Shown piece after piece: positions 10,268-23,055 of a DNA stretch of 64,000 nt. Every line of letters starts with the position of its first letter. The stretch's first letter is position 1. The stretch spans positions 2,232,001 to 2,296,000 of the forward strand of contig CAJQUN010000058.1 in the NCBI GenBank assembly GCA_907163345.1, written 5' to 3'. The translations under genes were made by a program, and so were the position numbers. Source of the DNA: Haberlea rhodopensis. Taxonomy: Eukaryota > Streptophyta > Magnoliopsida > Lamiales > Gesneriaceae. The notes under the pieces were generated by a model. The model was given only the letters and a program-made list of their open reading frames with translations, was not told where the DNA came from and did no database searches.

Positions 10268-13200
10268 ACAAAACTAAGTATAACTCAATAAATCAAAACA
10301 TACGAGATGTCTCAATCTCATTCATAGATACTTAAGGATCATCATGTATCAATGACAACTACTGTGGTCGTCTCAACGATCTACCATTTAATCAAAGTTC
10401 TCTATGATTCCACAAAGTTCAAAATATCGAGGCAACATCATACCTCACTTAACGAATCATATTGATTATCGCAAATGTAATATTTCCATATTTACCTGAT
10501 TCTCAACTCGAAGTCTGACGATATATTTCTCTTTGGCGTAGCAAATCTGCTCACCTCAAGCCAAATTTTAATCGTTTTCGCAGAAATTTTATCTTTCCTG
10601 GCATTTTTTCAACAATCTCATGTTGTGCCAAAAATTCCTTATCAATTTTCTATCATCATATCAGTGATCGGTAGTTCTGGCTCTACAAAACCTGAACCGA
10701 TGCCATCCCAAAAGTACTTGGTACATATATTCCAAAATCTGGATAATTCTTTCAGTTTATCCATAAGTCTGGATATGATAAGCAATACTTATTGTTAATT
10801 TAGTACCCATGCCATTCTTAATATAGTTATTTAATTCTGATATTATTCTCGAATCTCAATCAGATACAGTTGTTACAGAATACTCGCTGTAACTAAACCA
10901 CATTATCCACATCTTAAATATGTCATTTTCTCATAGACATATATACTATCATATGAAATCAATAACTTGTATTGAATAGTCAATCAATTCCGATTCAACT
11001 TGTTTCATAATCTCTGTTTGATCTAAACAATTTGAGCTATAAAACTCAAAGCTAAAAATTTCCCAAATTCATTGTGGTACTTACAAATTCTGTAGTATTC
11101 AATTAGGTCTCGTCTTTTTATCTTGACCTGCTGGCATGTCAAACAGTTTGCCACAAAATTTCAAAAATTCTTTCTTCATACCATCTCATCATAAATAGGA
11201 TATCGAGAATGAACATATCATCATTCCCAGAATAACACTATGTTCTCTATAGTGTGCTTTCTGTTGTAATACTTCTTTCAAATCGGTTGGATTCGATGCT
11301 ATTTACTGATTGTTCAATCGCCACCCGCCACTAAATTGCATACTAAAATCTAGTTGGTTGATGAGACAGAACCAATTTCTTCACTCAATATCTGTATGGT
11401 CTGTTTTTCGAGTCTTTCCGATCATCAAAATCTGAGGCGACCAAATTGCAAAGCATGTATTTATGCTATCATTGCACCTTGCACTTTTCGGTTCAGTGCA
11501 TCTGCTACTCGTGTCATTTTCCTTGATTTATATTGACTATCAAAGTCAAATTCTTTAATAAATCTAGTCATCGCTTATATCTCAAGAATATGCAATCATC
11601 TTTTCATGATACATTAGAACATATCTTCAAATCTTTGACATACGTATTTGCACAACTACATATCTCCCTGAACCAGTTAAACCAAAACAACATTGGGGTT
11701 GTAGTCCATTTCAGTTTCAGTTACGAAAACTGCTTTCTCATTCATCTTACCAAACAAATATCAAATTTCTTCTTGGTCAATTAGTTCATAAGACAGGCTA
11801 TCCTAGAATATCCTTCCGTAAAGGCCTGTAGTATCAGCCAAAATTCATAAAACTTTTCATCTTGAGTACAATGATTGGTTTTGGCCAAATTAGTACTATC
11901 TTTACTTTACTGGAATCAACAGGTATCTGGTGAGATCATATCACCTATCCCAAAACAACACTTGATTCAACCAAGATTTACATTTCAATAACTTGGTACA
12001 CCCTTTGAGCTTCACGAAGCGTCTGAAAAATCAATCACAGGTGTTCTGTGTGGTTCCTTCCGGATCTCGTATACACTAGTATACCACTGATGAATATGAT
12101 TACACTTCCGCCCAAAAGTTACGGAAAATTTTCTTCATCAAATTCATAACTCTACCGGTATAGTTGTCAGACCACACGACATTACCAAAAATTCAAAATG
12201 CCTATATCTTGTTTGATCAATTGCCTAGAGAACATTTTCTCTTCTGACTTAAACAGATGGTAACCAGATTTAAAATCATTCTTCTTATACATTAAAGTTC
12301 CTTACAACTTGATCAGATACTTATAGATCTTAGGCAGTGAGTATTTATTCTTGACAGTAGCCCGGTTCAACTGTCTTTAGTCGATACACGTCTTCATAAT
12401 ATCATCTTTCTTCTTCACGAACAATACTGATGTTTCTCAAGTGACATACTCAGACATTTATACTCGTATCAAGGAGATTCTGCAACTATTCTTCTGTATC
12501 TGTCAACTTTGCTGATGACATTCCATACAGTACTTTCGATATAAAATCTATTCCTTGGCATCAACGAAGTTAAAATCGATTTCCTTCTCTAGTGGAAATT
12601 CTTTTATTTCTTCAGAAAAATCTTGGTAAGTTTTCTTACCTCTATAATATCAGTCAACCTCGACTCTTCCTGGAGTATCAACTGTTTATTATCAAATATC
12701 CTTCATTTTCCAAATATCGCAACATCAATATTTCCATAGCTGATACTATCAGTATCTTAGCTTACTATTCGTGGCTATCAATATTTCATTTTGGGGTCAC
12801 AAACCAGTCAAAAATTCATTACACCATAAAATCATCTCTAATACTTCGAAACTTATCACAGTATCTATGCCCTTGATACAATCAAAACCATCTATGGCCA
12901 ACACCATTGAATTCGAATCCACATCACTATCATTAAACTGTCAGCTACAGTTCACTATTACAAGTGTGGATAGTATAATTAGCATTGCTGAAATATTTTC
13001 CAAATCATAATAACCAATGCACATTTGATGCAATGTATGAAAATAATGCTTTTGTCTCAAATCAAACTTGTGCAGTGTGATCAAATACAACATGTAACTG
13101 CGATCACTAGTACTGAAGTATCTCTAATCTTATCCTCTATCAAGGTATACTCTCTGGTCTGTTGGGAAACCAAAAATAACTATGAGGTATTACCTCTGGT

Positions 13201-14302
13201 CTGCAGGTAATTAACTGCTGCTAGAACTGAGTTGTCGAAAAGAATAACCACCATGATATCTACCTCTAGCTCAGAGTATTTGTTGTTATGGTTGCATCTA
13301 TTCCCGAGTAAGTAACAGACATGCTCTGACTGGCCACAATCAATATCAGTTTTTATTATTCTTTCAAATGGATCAGTAGATATTTACATCCACAGTGACC
13401 TCGGAAAGCTTGGTATTCTACAATCTCATAGTACCTCCAGAACTACTAGAGCTGGATAAATTGGAGTGATACTTCTGAAACTTTTCTAAGACTACTGGGA
13501 TTATCTCAATGATAGTCACTTCATTAATCTTTAATCCAGTTTTAACTACTTCGCACCACATCGGTGTCTTATTCTTCAGTCGATATCTAATCTCTTCACT
13601 AGTGAATAGCTATCAAGATTAAGCATATACTTCTATTTCTCAAGTCCACGATAATCGTTTATCATTTTCCATGTAATCAACACGACTTTCTCGTAAACAT
13701 TCTTTCCCATGTCAACAAGAGGGAAACTCGTCTTCCATCACTACCATTACTCTAGATACTCTCATCTAGAAGAGTTGATCTTGTAGTTTTTCTTCATAGT
13801 TCGGACACAAAAACTGGAACTGAATTACGACAGTCCCTAAATCCAAGTCATCATTCAAACCAATTCTCGTTGTTTCTCATAACAACTACACTCGATTCTT
13901 CAATTGAAATATCGATACTTTCAATATCCTCAAGTTCTAAATTATCATATCGTCGTACACAGGTTTTGACGTAAACTCATACGTATAACCTTGGTCTTTC
14001 AGACTTAAATTCCCGATGTCAATCAACAAAAAGCGTTTTAATTATTCCTAGTGTCATCCCACTAATCACAATGATAAGTCCCAAAGTGATAAACACAATT
14101 TCCAATAATGGACACATTATCACTAAGTTATAGTGCAATTAACAGTTTGCAGTGCCTACAGGTTCGCTAGATAGCTCTTAAAGTCTGTATCGTTGCTACC
14201 TGTCCAAACACTAACTGTTCATCATAAAATCAAAACATCATATACAATCTCAAGTCAGAGATGTTCTCATCACTTATTCTACATCATCATCCGGTCAGCA
14301 AC
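10268..14302 (-). pseudogene. Decayed gag-pol of element D
   Basis: No long reading frame survives, but pol landmarks can be matched to B by eye. About 10510-10600 resembles the integrase C-terminus. About 11470-11580 resembles the RNase H/linker region (ADAL and the stretch after it). About 12340-12500 is the clearest: a reverse transcriptase segment matching the QLN-ATVKN-KYPLP and VLFVKKKD region of B. The distance from this segment to the PPT is about 2.2 kb against 2.7 kb in B, so deletions have occurred. Gag should lie to the right (about 13000-14302 and 22321-22628) but I could not identify it. Assignment of the reverse transcriptase patch is fairly safe; the rest is tentative. Confidence 0.55.
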
Positions 14303-16348
14303 TGTAAGGACCCCAAGCCCTTAAACCATAATTAGTGTATTAACCACTATGTGTGGCACATGCTTTCAATAAAAAGCCAATCGGGAAGCTCAGATGATAC
14401 TCTATCATTGCATGGCAATTTCAAAATAATTCCTTTAACACTCAATGTTATAAGGTCATCAGCCTAACAACGAAATAGACTCACAAAGTTCGCCCAATAC
14501 CATCCCTTTTTGCCACTTTTCACATTGTGGACTTTTATAAAAATTTGGGCAGAGTCTCCCCATAAATAGAGCTATCCCGAAATAAAAGCACAACACATAA
14601 TATAATTCCCGGCCAGGGAAAACATAATACTCATCAGACAGCAGTAATACAAAGTAAATTCCCAGCCAGGGAAGACATCATACATATGACGACATAATGG
14701 GTCTCAACACCCACATAATACACTAACGACTCTCATATCATTAGCAATTCTACCACAATTGCATGCAACATATAATGAAAGAGAGGAAGGCTCATGCCTT
14801 TATATACAACCCATATACAAGAATGTCCGTGCTCACATGCGAGCATCATAAATGTGTATATAAAGCTCGGGTGTATATAAGTACTCTATACAATACCGTG
14901 CTCCATCAAGCCCTGGTACCACGATCCTGTGAGTACATCCAATCAACAGCTCGAGCCCAGCTCCACAGCCATCGATGCACCTGTTCACCTGCCCCAACAG
15001 AGACAGCCCCCAACGGGGTGAGCATACCAATACACAAAATCTCATAATCACAATAATGAATTTCATAATTTACAACACAAGTAAATAGTAATGAAATTTA
15101 AATGATACTCCCTGGATGGCAACATCCTCATCCGGGATTCCGTGTACTGTCCCTGTTCTCACAATCATCAAACTCATCAAATCTCAAAAATCAGTAAATC
15201 AACGCATTGATTAACTCATCGCATGCCTAATACTCGAATATCAACAGATAGTGGTTGCAACTCATTAAACATGCAAATATAGATATCTCAATATCTAATA
15301 CTGATTTCACAACCTCGCTATCAATCACAGATAGCTCAAATGCCTAGCATTTATTTTACCAAATCTTCATTATACCCAGACATCTCAAATGTCTTATAAT
15401 GAATACATGATCCCACGATCATTCTCAGGCATCTCAAATGCCCTACAATGGTCATATAAACCCAGTACCCCATATATCATGTAAGAGTCATCCTACTCTA
15501 GTGTCACGCACGCTACAAGCGGCGATATCAAGATTTGGGTCATTCCTTGGCTATATCAACATATATATATATAATCCTCATGCGCGATTATTCAATGAAA
15601 TCAAATTTCATTATGCATTCACAAATGCCCAAATATATAGAAATGCTCGTACGTCGCACGTACCTTAAATCTCCGAAGTCCGAGCCAAACCTTGCCCGAG
15701 TTCCATGCCCCGAGGAATGATGTGCAAAAATCGAGCCCCAATTCGGACAAATTTCCAGTTTCGAACCCTAGCGCTTCCAGCAGAAATCCGAGCTCAAATC
15801 GCGACCAAACCTCAAATTGATGGTACGGGAAGGAGCGCCTGGTCGAGACGATGACGGCGACGGGTCGGACGCGCCGAACGGCGGCCGGACGGCGGCGGGC
15901 GATGGCCTTTTCCGCGCGGTGGCAAAGGGGATCGGGAAAGGCAGCGTGCGCGAGGAGAGAGAGAGAGGTGAGGAAAATGGTTCCGATAATTAAAATCTCG
16001 GGTTTAACTGGTATTTATAGCAAAAATACCCCGAAATACTAATATCCCCACAACTACATCATGATTCATTAAAAATCATCTGTTTTCGAAAACTCTCTCT
16101 CTAACTCAAAAACCCCCTACCGGTGCCAATACCAAGCACCCGAGATTCCGAGTCACACTAAAAACCCAACTCGCAGGTTTTCACCGGAATGAGAATACGA
16201 TCTCAACCTCGGGATCCAACGATCCCAACTACTCAATTAGACGAGCCCAGAAGGCTCAACACCTTGATTAAACTCCAATTGCCACGTAAAACAACTTTAC
16301 GGGTTATTAACACTCCGGGATTAACACCTATAATCCCTGGTCATCACA
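14303..16348 (-). repeat. 3' LTR of element C (2046 bp)
   Basis: It starts TGTGATGACC and ends CCTTACA on the minus strand and is repeated at 20270-22315. It contains a TATA box (16012-16019), a CT-rich leader start, the GTACGT inverted repeat (15648-15664), the double hairpin (about 14975-15020) and two TTCCC-TGGCY-GGGAA hairpins. It lacks the 421-422 bp GT...AG segment present in E: the junction lies between 15724 and 15725. Confidence 0.93.
16012..16019 (-). promoter_or_regulatory. TATA box in the 3' LTR of C
   Basis: TATAAATA on the minus strand is followed by a pyrimidine-rich CTCTCTCTC stretch about 40-55 nt downstream. It equals 33701-33708 and 40061-40068 in E. Only about 340 bp of the LTR lies upstream of it, so most of the LTR would be transcribed. 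Confidence 0.7.
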
Positions 16349-16383
16349 ATATCCCCCACTAAAAGAATTTCGTCCTCGAAATT
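16349..16383 (-). other. Polypurine tract and pre-PPT hairpin of element C
   Basis: AATTTCG-AGGA-CGAAATT (16366-16383, minus strand) is followed by TTTTAGTGGGGGATAT against the LTR. The hairpin matches that of the coding elements although C encodes no pol. Confidence 0.85.
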
Positions 16384-19160
16384 AGCACCGGTGTATCACG
16401 TAACACCCGGGCCACACAACTACAAGAAGTCATAACCTCGATTCCTGACCATATCAGAATCGTCTTAAAAACCTCGAGAGTACTTATCTCACATCGAACT
16501 CTGAAACAGAGCGACATACCAAAACCAACACCAACTCATCACCCAAGAGGCAAAACGTACCTCGATGCGGTTCATCCCAAAAGTCAGTCCCTCATGACTG
16601 CAAAACAACCAATACTTACGACCGTAGATCGGACAGCCATCCTTCGTTCTAATACCACTAGTAAGAACGCATCATGAATGACACCACAACCGTGAGAACG
16701 TTGACTTCGTGTCAAACTCTGGAGTGGAATAGACTTCCAAATCCATCATAACGTCAAAGAGCGTCAGCACAACTCAACGCTAACAGTCCAAAAGCAGTTA
16801 GTCAACTGAAACTGCAAGGATTCTAATCGCTCCCGATTCCATCGTAGATATCATCCAATGATATCTTTATCATGACCCACGATGTCTAACACACATCATT
16901 ACGAGGAAGACACTAGTATACCACGATGTACACATACCAAACCTGGTTTCCACTTTCATACCTCCTCCATCGAATGAGCAGTCGCATCATTGCAACTCAA
17001 TTGGGCAACTCACGGCCACAGATTCACACAAAAGACATCTCACAAGATGTCCACCTCCGGATATTCCAAGGATCACATCCTGATCATAAATAAACCATCA
17101 AGACTCCACAGAGTTCAAATTCTGAAAGGATATGCAATAAACACATTGCATCATCAACGCTTGTGTCGACAGCGACACCCAATAAATCCGAATTCCTGCC
17201 ATCCCTTGATAATCCTAGGATTTAACAATCCAAACTTGGGAAGGCTATCGCATAACTCGGAGGAAACACCAACAAGGGAACACCTCAACCCACACAATAT
17301 AATCCCTCCTCAAAGGAGTCAACTAACCTCACGATTATGCCTTATAATCATCGTGCCATGGAGATTCCCAATCTCAAGGTGTTCCATATCTCTCATCAGA
17401 GATTTAACCATCCTACAAATAGCATAACTCTATGCTAGACAAAAAGGAAATCAATAACTGGCATCCGTATACTCATCGGTATACCTGCCTAAGCACGAAC
17501 ACCTCATGCATACTCAATGCACTATGCTCGGGTATCTGCAACATACACCTAAGCCCCAAACACAACCGTCAATTCTAAGTCATTCCCATCCAATGGAGAA
17601 TGAAAATCGACGATTAATAACACGGCGTGATTCTCAAAATCAACACCACATGCACCAACTTACCGAATCTTTCAAGATTCCCAAATAGGTATAATACTAC
17701 CTCCTTCCTCACAAGGGAAGTGCCATCGAACTCGAGATCCACTAGTCTCGAACCACCGTTCGGAAAACTGGATACAATAACACCCATTGCATCCCAAATA
17801 CACGAATTCCTTCAGATCGAGTCAACAACGACTTGATGGCTCTCTTGTTGGTACTCCAACATCATGAGCTGTCCCAGACAAGTCTCACCAAGATTAAACA
17901 TAAACGTATACACGTTTCAGTGAGGCATGCACAACCTCAACCTCAAATGACATGGTGACTATTAGAGTCCACCACAATCCCCATCGTATCACCTTATGAT
18001 TTGCCAAAATTGGTTCCAACGAGCATTATAACAGCTCTAGCAAGCCCCTCATGGTGCTGCACACACACGGCAGACAAACTAGCCGCTGCCTCTCTAGGTT
18101 CACCTCAAACCTACCAATAAGATGGATGTTTCCGCACGGCATACCATACCGTCGGAAGAAAACTCAATAGAGTAGTGGGTCTTTATCCAACATTCCTCTA
18201 ATGCCGATACACCCTGGACACTCCAATATCCCTATGTACTTAACATAACCTGATCCTACTCCCTTAGGACTCATCCTACACCCTCATGGGTGGTGTGACC
18301 ATGTCTACCACATGTCACATCGACAGAAAGCGAGTAATTTCCTCGTGATTACTCCTGTCGTCAAATCTCATGGCCAAGAGCCATTCCAACGAGCATACCT
18401 CAAGGGTATCACCACTCGTAAAATGATCACCCCAAACGTAAGCTGCGGTACAATCACATGTACAGCGCATCCAACCATTCCTCGAGCAACCCGCTCGGTA
18501 TAAGGGTCACGTCAATCGGTGCCGCACACACCACCTTGTGCTCGGTACTGGCACCCAAGGCATACCACTGAATACGTATACTCAACGCATCGATCATCGT
18601 AACAATGATGCATGTCTAATAAGACATCTCCTACACCATCGTCATCGTCATCCTGTGACGATACATGCCAACTCATGGCATCTAAGGCATTGTCAACTAG
18701 TGACGATACATGTCATCCACTATCATGCTAGTAAAATAGGCATAATAAAACATGTATATCAACGCATGCCAGATACAATAAAGCTAATAGAATAGCAATA
18801 TCTCATACCTCATCGCTAACAATATAGCGGCATACCTGTCTCCGTCGCTCAATAATAGTGCGTAATCAGCACCCATCGCTCGAAGGCGGCAAAATCCTGT
18901 GCTGAGTACATAGCGGCACAATCCCTCGCTATAGAATCGACGGCATGACACCTCGTCATATAATAAGTGGCATGAAACCTCGCTATACACCTGAGCATGA
19001 ATCATCGTCCACATAATAGCGGAAAGAGGCATCGCTATCTATATATACGGCGGCACGAATCATCACCAATAATCACAAAGAGGTGAATCATCATCATCGA
19101 CACAGCGGAACACATCACCGCTATCATCCGTGTCCGGCGGTATAAACCATCGCCAATCAA

Positions 19161-19370
19161 TATAGCGGAATGAACCGTCGCTATAAATACACCTGGCGGA
19201 ATGAACCCTCGCCAATCAATATAGCGGAATGAACCGTCGCTATAAATACACCTGGCGGAATGAACCCTCGCCAATCAATATAGCGGAATGAACCGTCGCT
19301 ATAAATACACCTGGCGGAATGAACCCTCGCCAATCAATATAGCGGAATGAACCGTCGCTATAAATACAAA
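19161..19370 (-). repeat. 59-bp tandem array of paired hairpins (TAGCG/TGGCG) in C
   Basis: Units start at 19161, 19220, 19279 and 19338, exactly 59 bp apart. Each unit holds two hairpins: TAGCG-11 nt-CGCTA and TGGCG-11 nt-CGCCA. Looser copies extend left to about 18820. The two stems differ by an A-T to G-C pair swap. Confidence 0.85.
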
Positions 19371-19371
19371 T

Positions 19372-19670
19372 CGACACAGCGGGACACATCACCGCTATCA
19401 TCCGTGTCATCACAATGAAATGAATATAATCGACACAACGGGACACATCACCGCTATCATCCGTGTCATCACAATGAAATGAATATAATCGACACAGCGG
19501 GACACATCACCGCTATCATCCGTGTCATCACAATGAAATGAATATAATCGACACAGCGGGACACATCACCGCTATCATCCGTGTCATCACAAAGGAATGA
19601 ATCATCATCCTCGACACAGCGGAATACATCACCGCTATCATCCGTGTCATCACAAAGGAATGAATCATCA
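19372..19670 (-). repeat. Second 59-bp tandem array in C with nested hairpin
   Basis: Units start at 19372, 19431, 19490, 19549 and 19612 (steps of 59, 59, 59 and 63). Each has GACAC...GTGTC outside and AGCGG...CCGCT inside, a two-part hairpin. The array is absent from E, so it arose or was lost after C and E diverged. Confidence 0.85.
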
Positions 19671-19675
19671 TCCTA

Positions 19676-19800
19676 ACAAGCGGCATCTCATCCTCGCTTC
19701 TTCATACAAGCGGTATCTCATCCTCGCTTCGTATGGTATACCCCGCCTCAATGTGCAAGCGAGCCTCCCCCCTCCCGCTCCACATTTAGCGGTATAAAAA
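19676..19800 (-). other. C copy of the CGCTAAATGTG branched module
   Basis: On the minus strand CGCTAAATGTG (19781-19791) can pair with CACATTGAGGCG (19744-19755) around a G-rich loop with AGCG/CGCT. This matches arm 1 in the LTR of A (6377-6425). Two AAGCG...CGCTT hairpins lie beside it at about 19679-19730. Confidence 0.6.
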
Positions 19801-20253
19801 TAAGTATAAAAATTCTCACTGTGATAAGCAAGACTCCTGGAATGTATAATCATCATTCCTTTTTATACTCCATATTTCCTGTAACCTGCAACCATCATGG
19901 TTAGCAACAATAGCCATATACGCTATGCACCACACATCCAATGCATATTTGCAACCACTTGCAAGTCAATACGTATACCAAGACATGTTACCTCGGAAAT
20001 ATCCCTTTACCTGATTTTCTCACAATAATCAGATTCCTTGGCACGTAACATACGGAGTGCCAGACATTACCACTAATGCCATCATATCGCGTCGCACACG
20101 ATTCCTGCAATCACACTGATTAGCAACACCACTTTTCATATCAGAGAAAGCACATAAACAACTAGTTGTGTCATACAACATTAATGCCATCATGCATAAG
20201 TATGTGCTATCAATAAATTCTTAGGCCCTTAACAGCCCCAATGAGCAACCACT

Positions 20254-20265
20254 GCTCTGATATCA
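20254..20265 (-). other. Primer-binding site of element C, one mismatch
   Basis: The minus strand reads TGATATCAGAGC, one base off the TGGTATCAGAGC of all other elements here. It lies 4 nt from the 5' LTR. The change is present although the element moved recently. Confidence 0.8.
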
Positions 20266-20269
20266 CTAA

Positions 20270-22315
20270 TGTAAGGACCCCAAGCCCTTAAACCATAATT
20301 AGTGTATTAACCACTATGTGTGGCACATGCTTTCAATAAAAAGCCAATCGGGAAGCTCAGATGATACTCTATCATTGCATGGCAATTTCAAAATAATTCC
20401 TTTAACACTCAATGTTATAAGGTCATCAGCCTAACAACGAAATAGACTCACAAAGTTCGCCCAATACCATCCCTTTTTGCCACTTTTCACATTGTGGACT
20501 TTTATAAAAATTTGGGCAGAGTCTCCCCATAAATAGAGCTATCCCGAAATAAAAGCACGACACATAATATAATTCCCGGCCAGGGAAAACATAATACTCA
20601 TCAGACAGCAGTAATACAAAGTAAATTCCCAGCCAGGGAAGACATCATACATATGACGACATAATGGGTCTCAACACCCACATAATACACTAACGACTCT
20701 CATATCATTAGCAATTCTACCACAATTGCATGCAACATATAATGAAAGAGAGGAAGGCTCATGCCTTTATATACAACCCATATACAAGAATGTCCGTGCT
20801 CACATGCGAGCATCATAAATGTGTATATAAAGCTCGGGTGTATATAAGTACTCTATACAATACCGTGCTCCATCAAGCCCTGGTACCACGATCCTGTGAG
20901 TACATCCAATCAACAGCTCGAGCCCAGCTCCACAGCCATCGATGCACCTGTTCACCTGCCCCAACAGAGACAGCCCCCAACGGGGTGAGCATACCAATAC
21001 ACAAAATCTCATAATCACAATAATGAATTTCATAATTTACAACACAAGTAAATAGTAATGAAATTTAAATGATACTCCCTGGATGGCAACATCCTCATCC
21101 GGGATTCCGTGTACTGTCCCTGTTCTCACAATCATCAAACTCATCAAATCTCAAAAATCAGTAAATCAACGCATTGATTAACTCATCGCATGCCTAATAC
21201 TCGAATATCAACAGATAGTGGTTGCAACTCATTAAACATGCAAATATAGATATCTCAATATCTAATACTGATTTCACAACCTCGCTATCAATCACAGATA
21301 GCTCAAATGCCTAGCATTTATTTTACCAAATCTTCATTATACCCAGACATCTCAAATGTCTTATAATGAATACATGATCCCACGATCATTCTCAGGCATC
21401 TCAAATGCCCTACAATGGTCATATAAACCCAGTACCCCATATATCATGTAAGAGTCATCCTACTCTAGTGTCACGCACGCTACAAGCGGCGATATCAAGA
21501 TTTGGGTCATTCCTTGGCTATATCAACATATATATATATAATCCTCATGCGCGATTATTCAATGAAATCAAATTTCATTATGCATTCACAAATGCCCAAA
21601 TATATAGAAATGCTCGTACGTCGCACGTACCTTAAATCTCCGAAGTCCGAGCCAAACCTTGCCCGAGTTCCATGCCCCGAGGAATGATGTGCAAAAATCG
21701 AGCCCCAATTCGGACAAATTTCCAGTTTCGAACCCTAGCGCTTCCAGCAGAAATCCGAGCTCAAATCGCGACCAAACCTCAAATTGATGGTACGGGAAGG
21801 AGCGCCTGGTCGAGACGATGACGGCGACGGGTCGGACGCGCCGAACGGCGGCCGGACGGCGGCGGGCGATGGCCTTTTCCGCGCGGTGGCAAAGGGGATC
21901 GGGAAAGGCAGCGTGCGCGAGGAGAGAGAGAGAGGTGAGGAAAATGGTTCCGATAATTAAAATCTCGGGTTTAACTGGTATTTATAGCAAAAATACCCCG
22001 AAATACTAATATCCCCACAACTACATCATGATTCATTAAAAATCATCTGTTTTCGAAAACTCTCTCTCTAACTCAAAAACCCCCTACCGGTGCCAATACC
22101 AAGCACCCGAGATTCCGAGTCACACTAAAAACCCAACTCGCAGGTTTTCACCGGAATGAGAATACGATCTCAACCTCGGGATCCAACGATCCCAACTACT
22201 CAATTAGACGAGCCCAGAAGGCTCAACACCTTGATTAAACTCCAATTGCCACGTAAAACAACTTTACGGGTTATTAACACTCCGGGATTAACACCTATAA
22301 TCCCTGGTCATCACA
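20270..22315 (-). repeat. 5' LTR of element C (2046 bp)
   Basis: It is the same length as, and almost identical to, 14303-16348. The TATA box is at 21979-21986 (minus strand). The missing GT...AG segment has its junction between 21691 and 21692. Both LTRs share the loss, as expected if it arose before or during the last round of reverse transcription. Confidence 0.93.
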
Positions 22316-22320
22316 GCAAC

Positions 22321-22628
22321 TATCAGTGCTAACAAATAAAATTCTCAATTTCTCTAGATTGTCTGCAACTCAGAATTCAAAATCTCTAGATGATATGCGA
22401 CTCAGCATTCACATTTTCTAGATTCTATGCAACTCAGCATTCAAATCCTCTACATTATATGCAAATCAGCATATTAAAATATTCAGAGATATGACATCTC
22501 GCTATCCTTGCTTAATAATCCATTACATGTCTAACAGTTCATTATCTAACATGTAAACATAGCAGGCAAGAGCATATAAAATTACATAGTCAGACACATG
22601 CACAAACAATTCATTTGTGTCTATTCTC
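22321..22628 (-). other. Internal piece of element D between C and B
   Basis: This piece is left of B and right of C, and should be the gag leader side of D. It holds loose repeats of CTAGATT...ATGCAACTCAGCATTCA (22350-22470). No reading frame is supported. Confidence 0.6.
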
Positions 22629-23055
22629 TGTAGGGTCTTCCTACCTTAATGTCAATTAGTACACATAAATTGGACAGAACATGCATTTATAACCTCTTAA
22701 GGGTTCCGGTTGTAGCTTGAGCTAAGGAGATTACAGGCCAAAATAAAATTTCCAAAAGCTATTTAATTACATTCCCATTAATGAATGTTAAAACTATAGT
22801 TTTACACTACTCCTAGAGTAGAGACTATCAAAATCCTGCATCCTACATTCATCATGCTCCCTTTAGCTCACTTCCTCAACCCGACCCTAGGCCCTTGGTC
22901 CAAAAGTGTACCTACAGGGATAACACATCGTGAGCATACACATATTTACTTAACATTATATAAAAGCATACAATAATGCATAACATCTTAGTTAAGTAAA
23001 GGTTATTGGTCGTCCTTCGACTTCCTTTGTTATCCCTGACTCTTATTCATATATT

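Larger units (their letters stand above)
16384..20253 (-). other. Non-coding interior of element C, hairpin-rich
   Basis: The region aligns by eye to 35851-39690 of E in reverse complement. There are no gag-pol motifs. Short frames exist, the longest 145 aa antisense to the element at 16990-17427, but none resembles a known family. Many short stem-loops are shared with E, several with compensatory changes: 18332-18354 (GAGTAAT/ATTACTC), 18370-18384 (ATGGC/GCCAT) and 18483-18497 (CGAGC/GCTCG). Tandem hairpin arrays lie at 18800-19800. Confidence 0.8.
14303..22315 (-). mobile_element. Element C: non-coding LARD-like LTR retrotransposon
   Basis: This complete minus-strand element of 8013 bp is flanked by the target duplication GCAAC (14298-14302 and 22316-22320). 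Both LTRs are 2046 bp and I saw one difference between them (A at about 14588, G at about 20555), so it moved recently. It has a PBS, a PPT and the pre-PPT hairpin, but about 3.9 kb of interior with no gag, RT or integrase. It must have used proteins from another element. It is the same family as E. Confidence 0.93.

Noticed and set aside
10268..14302. Host gene exons in the D interior
   Set aside because: Patches match retroelement RT and RNase H on the minus strand, and no other protein signal was seen.
15851..16042. Arg-rich 63-codon frame in both C LTRs, also visible as a variant in E
   Set aside because: It spans the GC-rich region around the promoter and the TATA box on the opposite strand. 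There is no sign of selection on the protein.
16990..17427. 145-codon open frame in C, antisense to the element, partly open in E
   Set aside because: It has no recognisable domain, E interrupts it near 38750, and its conservation is explained by the structured sense strand. A codon-based test across copies could revive it.
19161..19670. 59-bp repeats compared with integron attC sites or a CRISPR array
   Set aside because: The 59-bp length is a coincidence. Units are direct tandem repeats without variable spacers, no integron integrase or cas gene is present, and the context is plant retrotransposon DNA.
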